Assembly: GCA_964023275.1 (NCBI GenBank)
Contig: OZ029921.1
Location: forward strand, 32,180,230 to 32,244,229
DNA: 64,000 bases
Reading direction: 5' to 3'
Source of the DNA: Norana najaformis
Taxonomy: Eukaryota > Annelida > Clitellata > Crassiclitellata > Hormogastridae
A program made the translations under genes and the position numbers. This document shows, piece by piece, positions 13,207-30,100 of the stretch; position 1 is the stretch's first letter; each line of letters begins with the position of its first letter. The notes beneath the pieces were generated by a model that saw nothing but the letters and a program-made list of their open reading frames with translations, was not told where the DNA came from and ran no database searches.

Positions 13207-13741
13207 TTGTTTACCTGGTCACTATCACTAAAACTCCGAAATATGATCACATCACCAATCCTAAAATCGTTGCACTGGTTGCCCATAGAAAAGCGCATAA
13301 TGTTCAAGACTGGACTAATTGTATACAAGACTCTAAATTTCAACCAACTTCGCTATCTTCACTCTGTACTGACTCCCAAGACTTACCTCCACTCGACCAG
13401 GTCTTCTGGCTGCTTAAATCTGACTATTCCGTGGACAGGAACAGCTCTTAGCAGGCATGCCCTCTCTGTTTCTGGCCCTAGACTCTGGAACTCTCTTCCG
13501 GCAAATGTTCGCTCGGCAAATTCTGTTTCTGCCTTCAGATCTCAACTTAAAACTTATCTTTTCCTGAACTGATTTCCTCCGTAGGCTGTCTCTGTGACTT
13601 CTGGACTCCTCTCTGGCTTTTCGACCCGAACTCACCATGGACTTTGGCTTGGACAATGATTTTGTTTGGCAGCGACCATCGACTGATGCCTTGAGCATTA
13701 TTACAATGGCGCTGTAGAAGTTTTTAGATTAGATTAGATTG
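13207..13741 (+). mobile_element. 5'-truncated LINE: reverse-transcriptase tail, 3' UTR and microsatellite end
   Basis: The frame ending at 13572 has the usual extreme C-terminus of a CR1/L2/Jockey-type ORF2: LKSLHWLPIEKRIMF, then a GPRLWNSLPANVR motif and FRSQLKTYLF. It is followed by a short 3' UTR and a terminal GATTA microsatellite (about 13724-13741), typical of these elements. Everything upstream of the last ~110 codons is missing. The same 3' UTR recurs at 53519-53680. The class is inferred from the C-terminal pattern only. Confidence 0.85.
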
Positions 13742-14890
13742 ATCACGGTTAGGTGGAGACTCTTCACCTTGGAACACACACACTGTGTCTTCATGTGTTC
13801 CCATCAGGCCTATATATTTCCGACGTCTGAATTTCTACACGGAGTAAGCCTACTGCAGGCATGTCCTTACCCAAATTTCCTACAAGGTACAACCTCGTAT
13901 CTTCCCGCTATAAGTAATCAGAACGTATCTCGAGTTTTTTCGCGACCTCGCAACATGGTGGGCCCGTATCCTATAATCTGGTTCTTTTCAGTCTATTTCT
14001 GAATAGGACAGTGAATACAACAGATGTGACTCGCACGGGAGCGCACCAACCTATCTATTGTTATCTATTACTAGCGATTAGACAGTCTTGTTTATCCCGC
14101 AGCAATGAACTCGAAGTTAACTACGTTATGAATGGCAACAGTTCTGTTTACGTCGCGTGGAAGAAATAGTGACTTGTTTTTAGTTTACCTGATTTTTGTG
14201 ATTTTCCTAGGATTTTTAATAACTTTGCTCCACAGGTTTTTTTTTATTGTTATGGCCTTCTAAAGTTTCCCAGGAATTTTAAGGCTTCGATGCGGGTCAT
14301 GGCCGGATTACCCCTCCCCGGATCCGCTCTTGATATACCGCAGCGTAGATTAGCATATTCAACCGTGTTACGTGTACACGGAATAGGATATAAGATTACA
14401 CAGCAGCATTGAGTTTAGTGTACCAGGCTTGGAGAATTAAGTATACGCGGAGTCCTTGAATCGGATATGCCATGGATGGTTTAGTCCTACTCCGAAAAAC
14501 GAACTGTATGGTAATTAAACAGGCTGGCTACCTTTAATCAATTAATCCTCAGATAAAACTACATTGTTGTGTGGTTTGCTTAGGCTTCGTTTAAAATTAA
14601 TGTTAGGACTCGAGGTCAGGTCTTGCCGGGCCTCAGACGAATGGAATTGCAGGATTGCTCTGCTAAGCTGTAGTAAGGGGAAGTAGCAATGCACTAATGA
14701 AGTAAGCCTAGAGGGCCTTCTAAATGGAAGGAGGCAAGTTGTATTCCAACTTGGAGACGATTGCTTCCCTTGGGCAATCTACCGAGCACCCTTAACGTCG
14801 GGTAGCAGCTTAACTTGAATATTACCCTTGGTAGGAGTTCGCACCAGGGTTACAAAACCACACATGGCGAGTCTTCGATGTATCAGCATC
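13742..14890. other. Intergenic DNA, no gene recognised
   Basis: Only short frames without coding character; no repeat recognised. Confidence 0.4.
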
Positions 14891-14891
14891 G

Positions 14892-15030
14892 TAGTCGTAA
14901 TCCCGAGATTTCTACAGCGCCCAACGAAAGCCACGTCACGGGACTACCTTATTGACAGGCACTTAGTCAAAGCAATATCGATAGGCAAGTGTTCGGTTCC
15001 AGGTCAAGATCCTTGAGTCAGGCAGACAGC
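14892..15030 (+). repeat. Interspersed repeat family B, copy 1
   Basis: One of six copies sharing the head TTTCTACAGCGCCCAAC, a middle part around TTCACAGGCGCTCAGTC and a GGTTCGGTTCCAGGTC block, which ends near a CAGG/CAGA run. Other copies: 26341-26490, 34443-34553, 40365-40455, 42035-42125 and 45975-46147. The GGTTCGGTTCC block resembles a Pol III B box, but no clear A box precedes it. A SINE or MITE is possible. Confidence 0.7.
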
Positions 15031-15299
15031 GTGGCATCTACGGTGGGTGATGTTTGGGATTGGAGCATAAACTGTATGATAGCCTGTGATGGCCAACGCT
15101 GGTGTTCTCTTGCGAATAATATGAGAAAAAAGGTTTAGAAAAGGCAGAGTTCCCAAAGCCAGGAGTTTACGACTATTGCATAGATGGCCCACAGCTACTG
15201 GGAGCAACAAGGGATTTTTTCTGAAGGGACATTTTGCCAAACAAGCGCATAGAAGCCCTGCGTGGGATAGGCTAGTTATTATCTAGTATTACAAGCATT

Positions 15300-15790
15300 T
15301 GGAAAAATTAACAGAGTATGGAGAAGCAGGGAAATAACAAAGAAAGCCAAAGTGAAAGTATATGAGACCATGATACAACCCACTTTCCTATAACAATGCT
15401 GGACAATGCAAAAGCAAGAGAAAAAATTCTCACAGCAGAAATGAGCAAGCTGTGGAAAACTGCAGGCATTTCAAGACTACAAAAATTAGAAATGAAAGTC
15501 CTTGGGTATTCAAACAACTCCGCTGGACAGAGTCATTCAGCAAAGACTCCAATGGTTCGGCCATGAGGAAAGAATGCCAGTTAATCGAATCCCACACAAT
15601 TTATTACATGCAAGATTCAAAGGAAAAAGAAATGAAGGAAGAACAAGACTGCTGGAGACAATATAAACAAGACTTGGAATGAACACAAGAGGCTCACTGG
15701 ACCAGAACAATGACCAAAACTGGAGGTCATTTATTTTCACCCATTGCCACCAAATGGCTGGCGTCAGGAAATGGTTACTGTCCATCGTGT
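15300..15790 (+). pseudogene. Decayed LINE reverse-transcriptase C-terminal fragment
   Basis: Broken frames carry the pattern seen near the C-terminus of non-LTR ORF2 proteins: VYETMIQPTFL, ILTAEMSKLWKTAGISR, then a frame-shifted QWFGHEE-like piece and a basic RGR/DNI-type tail. Frameshifts and stops show it is dead. A related fragment lies on the minus strand at 35090-35310. It is not the same family as 13207-13741. Confidence 0.75.
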
Positions 15791-16118
15791 CTCGTTAATC
15801 ATACTTGACCTTAGCTTGCAATCTTAATTGGTCTAGAGGCCTTGTCAACATCATCGTCCATGGAACACTCCACCATTAAATCATCCCTGGCCACTGGTTT
15901 TCCGAGTACATATTTCAGATGTATGTACGACATTCACCAACTTCGTTCACATCATATCCTTTCACCCACTAAGGTTTTGTTACTTCAGCGATGTGACTGT
16001 AATTCTGAAGTTTCAAGAACAGTACATTCCTAATCATTAATGTCTCTCCGAAGTACAACTGGAGTAACAAGTTACACAGTTTATAAATTGAACACAACTA
16101 GCCGTGAATCCTTCCGTA

Positions 16119-16545
16119 TTTATTAAAAATCATGTACTTTAAGAAATCATACATTGTGACCAATTGCCTTTATTCTAGAGTCATTCAAGATTCTGTGTAA
16201 ACATACATGTAGCCTGTGAAGTCCATAGAAGTCTTTCTTTTTAGTCCAACATTGTTAAATTAGCAGCATCACAAATCATAACACACGATTATTCTTTAAT
16301 TTCAATCTGGTGAAAGTATTATGCAATACTCACTCTACAGTTAAAAACTCATTACATTTTGCACACTTTTACACAAGATTGCATTCCTCATTTTCCACCT
16401 TAAGCCTTTGACAAAGAGTTAATACAATATTCAAAAACATTAAAAGAATTCTAAAAGGACCAACAAATCAAATATGACAGCAGAGACGAATAACATCTGG
16501 CCAGCAAAATGCCACAACTTTAGACACCATGATGCAACACTAAAT

Positions 16546-16633
<88 letters not shown>

Positions 16634-17320
16634 GCACACACACAAATTTAACATCACGAATATTTGTTATTGCAATTATCAGCAGCCTGACAGAAGCAAG
16701 TCCTGTGAATAATGGGCAAACAAGTCACAACAGAACAGATTTTGATACTATGCACAAAACTCCAAATATTACTGAATAGCAGCATAACAAGAGATCAACT
16801 GAAATGTTGATGAAGTTGTCTTTGTTTTCATGTTTTATTGCTTAATTATCGAAAAAGAAACTTAATCGAAATCGGTCATTTCTGAAGCGTATTAATCACA
16901 AGACTTAGAATTTTAAAACTAAATAAATGAAAAGAATGAGTTTCAAATGCTAGATTCTACAATCCCTCATTCTAAATTCAAACCACTGCAAGAAATTTTG
17001 ATTACTTAGAAATTGCCAATGTCAAGTTTAACACTTTGACGGTATAACCAAAAACATAGCTTCTCATCTGCATTTAAGTAAGGTTTACAAAAAACTCAAC
17101 AACACATGAGCTGTTTCAGGCAGAGCCATAGTTATTAGTGTAAAAAGAAAGTAAAAAATTAAATTACTTAATTTCCTACACAGATTGTACGAACTTTAGG
17201 AGAAAATTGAAGGATGCAAGGCAAACTGCATCATTCAGGTGATTTACTACGTGTAAACAAAAGGACCATGCCTAAACCTAATCTTAAAAGGAGTTTTGCT
17301 TTAAACTACTTGAACCAGTA
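16119..17320 (-). other. 3' UTR / downstream region of the IDH2 gene with a (CT)n microsatellite
   Basis: This lies downstream of the IDH2 stop on the minus strand. Candidate AATAAA signals on that strand are at 16839-16834, 16174-16169 and 16124-16119; which one is used cannot be decided. A (CT)n tract followed by CA units occupies 16549-16643. No other gene is seen. Confidence 0.4.
16549..16643. repeat. (CT)n microsatellite with short CA end
   Basis: About 80 bases of uninterrupted CT followed by CACACGCACACACACA-type units. The Arg-Glu frame on the minus strand is an artefact of the repeat. Confidence 0.97.
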
Positions 17321-23889
<6,569 letters not shown>

Positions 23890-24780
23890 TAAGAGGACGA
23901 ACAGCGTTGAAGGCTACGTGTAGAGCTGTACAAGTTTTATAAGGTGTGATAGGTGTAGTTTAAGTGACTACGTAACTTTTAATTGTAATTTCTTTTGAAA
24001 CAATCCATTATTATCTAGTTCATTTGTTGTAAAATGAGTTTGGTCGTTGCAATATTGTTTTTAAATTAATACATAATTTATTTGTTACTTCAAAATATTG
24101 AGTTGCGCACCCCTGAAGCCAAATAGTTCGTAATGTCCCACTGACGTGCAGCAGGCGTACGGTGAGCCTTCATCCGTCGCAAGATGCCACGCTAATTCAA
24201 ACTTTTACAGCGCTATTATATTCATGCGTTTTGAATAAATCCAAAACAATGCAACTGAAATTTAATGCCCTGTTACATTGGTTCAAAAGTGCAAATGTAA
24301 GCCAGGCAACAGGAAAGAGTCATTCAAAAAGATTAAAAGAGGTAAGTTTTAAGTTAAGAACAAACGACAGTATCGGAAGAGACAACAGAAATTTAAGGTC
24401 GCCTAACTTAGTTAAAATTGTTCCATCGTCATCGGTATCTCTGGAGCCAGAGGCGTAGCAATAGATTGTGCAGGTTGTGCAAAGCACAAGGGCCCTCGAG
24501 GCCAAGTACCGCCTGGGCCCCAAACAGGCCAAGGCCCGGTTGCTCAATTACTTAAAGCAAAATAGCCAAAGTTCAGTTTACACAAGGGCCCTCGGAAGGT
24601 TAGCTACGCCACTGTCTGGAGCGTTACCGTTTCCGCAACACGTTGCTAGCCGTCTCTATTTTGGGCTAATCTAGGCTGTGTATAGTCCTAAATTTAGTGG
24701 GCGCAGGTCTGACTGCGAAAGAAAAACTGCAAAAACTTGGAAAAATCTACGAAAACATTGCGAAGCTCTGATAACTCAAA
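23890..24780. other. IDH2 upstream region and intergenic DNA
   Basis: This must contain the IDH2 promoter on the minus strand, but no TATA box or other element stands out. A GC-rich block of GGGCCC-containing sequence at about 24480-24600 is unassigned; its frames show no known domain. Confidence 0.35.
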
Positions 24781-25004
24781 AAGCCATTTTAATATTCCAG
24801 GCTGTCACCAGGACTTACAAGTTTTTTAAACCTCAAAGTTCTTTCTCTAACCTATAAATCTCTGCACTACTCCTAACCTACTTAGGCCTCCTATTTGCAA
24901 ATTCTTTACCACCCAATTACCCTGCTCTATCTATTCATCCTCTTACCTCATTCTTGTCCGTCCCCTAGTAACTACTCAATTAAAGTTCTCTAGCTGATCC
25001 ATAT

Positions 25005-25719
25005 TGTTAAGGTTACGCCCCCGTGCCCCTTAATTTTGTTCAGGGACCCCATGTTTAGTCGGGCATCCATTTCTTTTAATTGTTCTATATGTCCTTTGGC
25101 CTGTGTACTATGTCCTATGTCCCATGTCCTATGTACCATGTCCTATGTCCTATATGTCCTATGCCCTATGTCCCATGTACTTTGTCCTATATGTCCTATG
25201 TCCCATGTACTTTGTCCTATATGTCCTATGTCCCATGTACTTTGTCCTATATGTCCTATGTCCTATTATGTCCTATGTACTATGTTCTATATGTCCTATG
25301 TCCCATGTCCTATGTCCCATGTCCTATGTCCTATGTCCCATGCCTCGGGTATATAAGGCGTAGTTAAGCAGCTGTAAGACACACGCTTGCGGAGAGTTGC
25401 GGACACTGGCGGACAAGAGTTGTACGGACAGAGAGAGTTAGTTCGTCGTATAGGGCGCGGATGACACACACCCGAAGAATTCGTAGGCTGCTTTGGGCCT
25501 AGTAGTTCTTAGAATAGCGGCGGTAAAGAAGTTGCAGCGGACTGTTTGACGAACTGAAACACTTTTCCTCTGCGACTGTTGTTCGTAATAAAGTTTTATA
25601 CATTGACTCTTCGTGTTCTGACTTTCTCACCGAAGACCTCGGGAGGCCTACCCACAACACAGCGGACAGGAGGCCACAACTTGCCAGAAGGGAAAAGGAC
25701 ACCCCAGAAAAACGTAACA
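25005..25719 (+). mobile_element. Solo LTR of an LTR retrotransposon with ATAT target duplication
   Basis: It starts TGTTAAGG and ends GTAACA, so the termini form the inverted TGTTA...TAACA of an LTR. It is flanked by a perfect 4-bp ATAT duplication (25001-25004 and 25720-25723). Inside are a minisatellite (25088-25345), a TATA box (tatataa, 25350-25356) directly after it, and AATAAA at 25587-25592, the usual U3-R-U5 order for the plus strand. No internal element or second LTR follows, so this is a solo LTR left by recombination. The superfamily (Gypsy or BEL) cannot be told. Confidence 0.88.
25088..25345. repeat. Minisatellite inside the solo LTR (TCCTATGTCCCATG type)
   Basis: It is built from TCCTATGT and CCCATGT-like blocks. 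At about 25168-25257 a higher-order 30-bp unit (TCCTATATGTCC + TATGTCCCATGTACTTTG) repeats about three times. It lies just upstream of the LTR TATA box. All three frames are open across it, giving Met-Ser-Tyr-Val-Leu-Cys-Pro repeats that are artefacts. Confidence 0.9.
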
Positions 25720-26340
25720 ATATCTCACAATGAACCTCAACTGTGGAACGATCTTCTTTCTGATTTCTGCAACGTTCCCACCTCTATCCTATGTTGTCCA
25801 CGACTATCATCTGTCTCAAAAACCTCTTATTTATAACTCCTCTGGGTTTCCATTGAAACTAAAGTCCAACCTCTTAAAGAAATCTTACCATGACCCATCC
25901 AGTCCACCGCCTTTCCATTTCTCTCAGACTGAACACAGGTCACTGTAACAGCTCCGCTGTCCCATTCTGTCTCTGGTATTCTGGTAACTCGATTTTATAG
26001 TAGCTTTGAACAACCCCTCTGACTTGACGCAGCGCTCGTGAATAAGCTGGTGCCTTGCGCTTAGCTTTTGGGTAGCGCTGGAGAAACTCTTATGATTACG
26101 ATTAGGCTACAAAACTATTGAGTGTAATTTAGCAGTAAGAGCCTACTCTCCTACTCTTCATGTAATTTGACATAGGCCTACTCAGTGCATGGCGTTACTT
26201 ACAATTTTTTATTTATAAATAGGTTATTCAAACGGGTTCTCTGGACCCACCGTCCACCCTATCGATCTGCCAAGAGTCCAGTAACACTTACTGTTCGAAG
26301 GTTCAACTTCTAGCATACTGTAGCATTAACTTTGTTTAGT

Positions 26341-26490
26341 AATCGTAATTGTAAACTCGAGATTTCTACAGCGTCCAACGAAAGCTAAGTCGCGGGAACC
26401 AGCTTATTCACAGGCGCTCAGTCAAAACAAAATCGATAGGCAAGAAGGGTTTGGTTCCAGGTCAAGATTCAAGAGTCAGAGCAGTAGGCT
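26341..26490 (+). repeat. Interspersed repeat family B, copy 2
   Basis: Carries the TTTCTACAGCG head, the CTTATTCACAGGCGCTCAGT middle part and a GGTTTGGTTCCAGGTCAAG block, very close to the copy at 14892-15030. Confidence 0.75.
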
Positions 26491-26689
26491 TGCTAATGTA
26501 GGCCTATTGAGTCTAACTCGAGCGTCTTATACTTAGGTTAGAATTGTTTTCGTATTCATAGGCGGTTGGAGTGAAAGGCACTAAATAACAGAGAATGCCA
26601 GAGGATTCTATAAATTAAAGCTTAACTGTGTGCCGGTTTTATAGCCACCTTAATGAACACATCAGGCTATAATCGCTAGATGTCTGCGC

Positions 26690-27040
26690 CGTTTATTATC
26701 AGCTCGAGAGCGGGCGCCACACGTCACACGGCCTAGCGACGCGAACGGCTGCCGCGCTGTGTTCAAGCGTCCGTCATCTACGTGCGTCACCGTGCTTCAA
26801 GGAAGGAGGAAGAAAGGAGGAGAGGTGGAAGTGGAGTGGGAGTAGTAAGAGGACGGGGAGGAGGAACGGCTGAGCCACGGATACCGCCGTCGTATAGGCT
26901 GGAATTAGCATGAGGTTGATCGATAATATTGGCCCGTTTAGGCGATTTCTGCGATTGGTCTTGTTTCAGCGACGACCAATGCTGGCACTTTTGCCTATCA
27001 ATTAGTGTCCATCAGTTTTTCGACGCGTTGTGTAGCAGAC
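26690..27040 (+). promoter_or_regulatory. GC/CpG-rich promoter and 5' UTR of the membrane-protein gene
   Basis: Base composition switches from AT-rich to strongly CpG-rich at about 26690 and stays so through the first exon, unlike the surrounding DNA. A purine-rich GGAGGAAGAAAGG-type stretch lies at about 26800-26870. No TATA box is visible. This fits a CpG-island-like promoter; the transcription start is not defined. Confidence 0.45.
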
Positions 27041-27127
27041 ATGGCGGCCGACGCCTCGCCAGCTGCGGTAGCCTCGTCGGGCGCTTCGTCGTCGGTCCTG
27101 CGAAGAACCCAAAATGCCCGGCAATGA
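27041..27127 (+). CDS. Upstream ORF (28 codons) overlapping the membrane-protein start codon
   Basis: ATG at 27041 opens a 28-residue frame, MAADASPAAVASSGASSS..., that stops at TGA 27125-27127. That TGA overlaps the ATG of the main ORF (27124-27126) as ATGA, the geometry used for termination-reinitiation. The ATG context (gac ATG g) is moderate. The peptide resembles an ordinary Ala/Ser-rich N-terminus, so a frameshift between this start and the main frame is the alternative. Confidence 0.5.
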   Translation: MAADASPAAVASSGASSSVLRRTQNARQ

Positions 27128-30100
27128 TCGCAGTCGACGGCATTCCACGCAGCATGTATGGCGATGCGAAGGTCGCCTTCTCCGCCGTGCCTCCTTCGCT
27201 AGGCGGCGCTGTTGGGGACTCAAACACTGGTGCCGGTGCGTCGTCGTCGATGGCCGCTGGACCCTCGTCTTCTTCGGGCCAGGGCGTCGCTGGCGGATGG
27301 AGTCAGATGTTTAAGAACAGTCGCGAGTATACGGTGCTCAAGAAAGTAGTCCGACTGCTCCAGGACAACCGACTGAACTCGGGTGATGAGGAGACGGCCC
27401 AACGGCTGCAGGACCTCAATCAGTCGCAGAGTGAAAGCTACCCCATTCTCAAGACGATCCTCAACGTGATATTCATAACGACTGGGGTGGTTCTCCTCAT
27501 CGCAGTCGTCATCGTCATCATCTACACATCGATAGGTAGGAAACAGCTGTGACCACACTTTGATGTTTACAAACATGAAATGCTATATACTGTATACCTT
27601 TTATGGATGTTTAAGTACCCTTGGATTTCGACCTGGAACCGAACCAGACCAATTTTATTTTGACTGAGCTTCAGTTAATAAATAATCTGGTTCCCACAGT
27701 TTGGCTTTCTTGGGCACTGAAGATATTGTGAAATTGCATTTGTGAATATTGTATCCAAAGTTTGCCAAATATATCTGCAGTAGCAAATATTAAACAATAA
27801 TCAATTAATGATTGTTGAAGCTATATATAAACCATATGAATTATAATGGGACATGGACTCCAAGTAAAAAATTAAATGCACGGGTTACCAAACTGCTGCA
27901 TGGAAACAGTCTTGGGATGAATTTACTGGTGTGTTGTTTGACCATATTTGCGTTGTACAGAGCCGCAAAACTAGTTGTATGGTTGTGTGGCTGTGCAGTT
28001 TAGAGGGAACGTTACAGACAGAGAAGCCATGGCATGCATCCTGTAGGAAAATGTTGTTTGATGTTGTTTTGTTTGATACACAACCCCACTGAGGACTGTT
28101 GTTGATGGAAGAAAAAGAACAGCCCCTTGAGGGGGCAACAACCCCCAAGAGGCAGCAGCCATGGGTGAAAAGTGTTGGGAACTTCAATTTCTTAGCTTTG
28201 GCACATGAGGACCGGTGGTGGCCTGCCCTCTTCTTCACCCGCCAGAGTTGATCTTCCAACCAAAAATATACTTATTTTATGGCTGATTTGACGGAGGCAA
28301 GGAAGAGACGAGCAACTGATTTGTCTTTTACCTTATTTTACTTTAACTTAAACTTAACAGTTATGGTGATGGCTTATCTGATTGAGGTTTTAGTAATCTG
28401 TATTAAGGTAGTAGATTGGATTTAATTGGCTTAGGTTGGATTAGATAACCAACTGATGTTTGTTCCTTATCTATCTGTACAAGTTATTTCTGTTAAACTG
28501 ACATAGACTGTTAAAATTTTTCTTGTGTTGAAAGTTCAACTCACTTTTAAAAGAACAATGATGTCAGTGGTGGCTCCAGGATTACTTGCGTGTGGGGACA
28601 AGAGCTTTCCCAGTGGGGTGTCACACTCTGCCAGTCCACCATGCATGGATCTGGTCTGAGGGGTGCTGGCATTTAACGAAGAAGGGCATGGCCCCAATGC
28701 CTATAGCTAAAACCACCACTGACTGATATCATTGTACTAACTCATTTATGCCGGACTGTTCTTATGAACCCAGGCATGCAAAACCATTTCCTTGGATCTG
28801 GTGAATGAGAACTCAAATGAATGGAAAAATCTTTCCATTCATTTGAATTTGAATGCACTCAGTTCATGTAGATGGCTCTGTGTGGCTAGGCTCTAAGAAT
28901 AGTCTTGAAAAAACCATCTTCCTCTGTTCTTGAAGTTATTTGGTAGATATATGTTAATGAGTCACTGTGGTAGATATCGACCAAATAACTTCACGAACAG
29001 AGGAAGATGATTTTTTCAAGACTATTCTTATGAGCCTAGCCAGTTAATGAGTCACTGTGGTAGATATCGACCAAATAACTTCACGAACAGAGGAAGGTGA
29101 AGAGATTGAAATCTGAGTAAACTGACCCATTATAGAGATTATTTCACAATGTAATGCTATGAAATTGACTCCATTATAAACTCACGAATGCAGGAAACAC
29201 TGCCACAAATGAAATAAAAGTATAGCATGAACAAGAAGAGACCCCATCACCATTTTTGGTGCACTTACAGTCTCTGAGCTGCTCTTTCCAATGATGCAAG
29301 TTGCATTGCTCCATGCCCTGTCCCACATGATGATCTTTGGTTTTGAAAGAGTACAATTTTCCATTTTTGGAAGGCCATATGGTAGCAGACATGCATCAGA
29401 AAAAGAATCTTTCTGCATATTTTTGTAGAGAAAGTATATTAGCATTATGAGTTGTGAAAACATTCTCTGATACTACATCAGTTTGGCCATGTTGGGGCTG
29501 CAAAGTATGATCGTCAGACAAGCACAAGTTTTTTTTAACCATTTTCAGATGGGTCATAATATCACAGTTTTCAACACTCATCATTCTCTTTTTAAGCATT
29601 TCGTCTAAACAACTAAGACTAAATATCCTGAAAATTTCATCAAATTATCTGCGATATTAATGAAGTTATGAGCTTCTGAACGTCGTTACAAGTTTAGACG
29701 CGAGTTCCGAAACGGCAAAAACGGGGTCACCCCATACGTCTTTGAGACTCAGTATCTTCAGAACTACTTATCATATTGATCTAAAACTTTGCACAACTTC
29801 CTCTAATACCGACCAAAAGGTGCTCCCAAGTCCCTTCTTCAACCCCTAATATCAGGGCCCAAATCAAAGTCTTATACTGGATCTGCTCAGAGTGATTGAA
29901 GAAGATAGTGAGTGTACTTGGGGATATGGTTACACTTGGAAATTCTACCAATAAATGAGTTGTTTTGGTGCGTTTTCATTGGTTGGCATATTCAAGTCTG
30001 TGTGCATTTGTCAGCACAGACCTTTTCCGTAGTCTGCTTGCATTGAGCATTGATCGCCTATGAAAAGTGCACGCTGTGCTGTTACAAGGAACATAAAGCC

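Larger units (their letters stand above)
24790..25960 (+). pseudogene. Decayed LINE ORF2 tail, split by a solo LTR
   Basis: The left part (24790-25000) and right part (25724-25960) read as two halves of one decayed LINE C-terminus. The left half has the LTYKSLHYS... and SNYSIKVL type pattern that precedes the final motif. The right half begins SHNEPQLWNDLLSDF, equivalent to the APRLWNSLP motif of the copy at 13207-13741. Stops interrupt both. The LTR at 25005-25719 separates them at the position expected in an uninterrupted copy. Confidence 0.65.

Noticed and set aside
25088-25345. CRISPR-like spaced repeats
   Set aside because: The repeats are contiguous without unique spacers, and the DNA is clearly animal.
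25036-25367. Three overlapping Met/Cys/Tyr/Pro-rich frames of 86-106 codons
   Set aside because: All three frames are open only because of the minisatellite; it lies inside an LTR.
26929-27123. N-terminal extension of the membrane-protein frame upstream of 27124
   Set aside because: The frame is open but its first codon is TTG; no ATG precedes 27124 in frame, and the translated part is Cys/His-rich without protein character.
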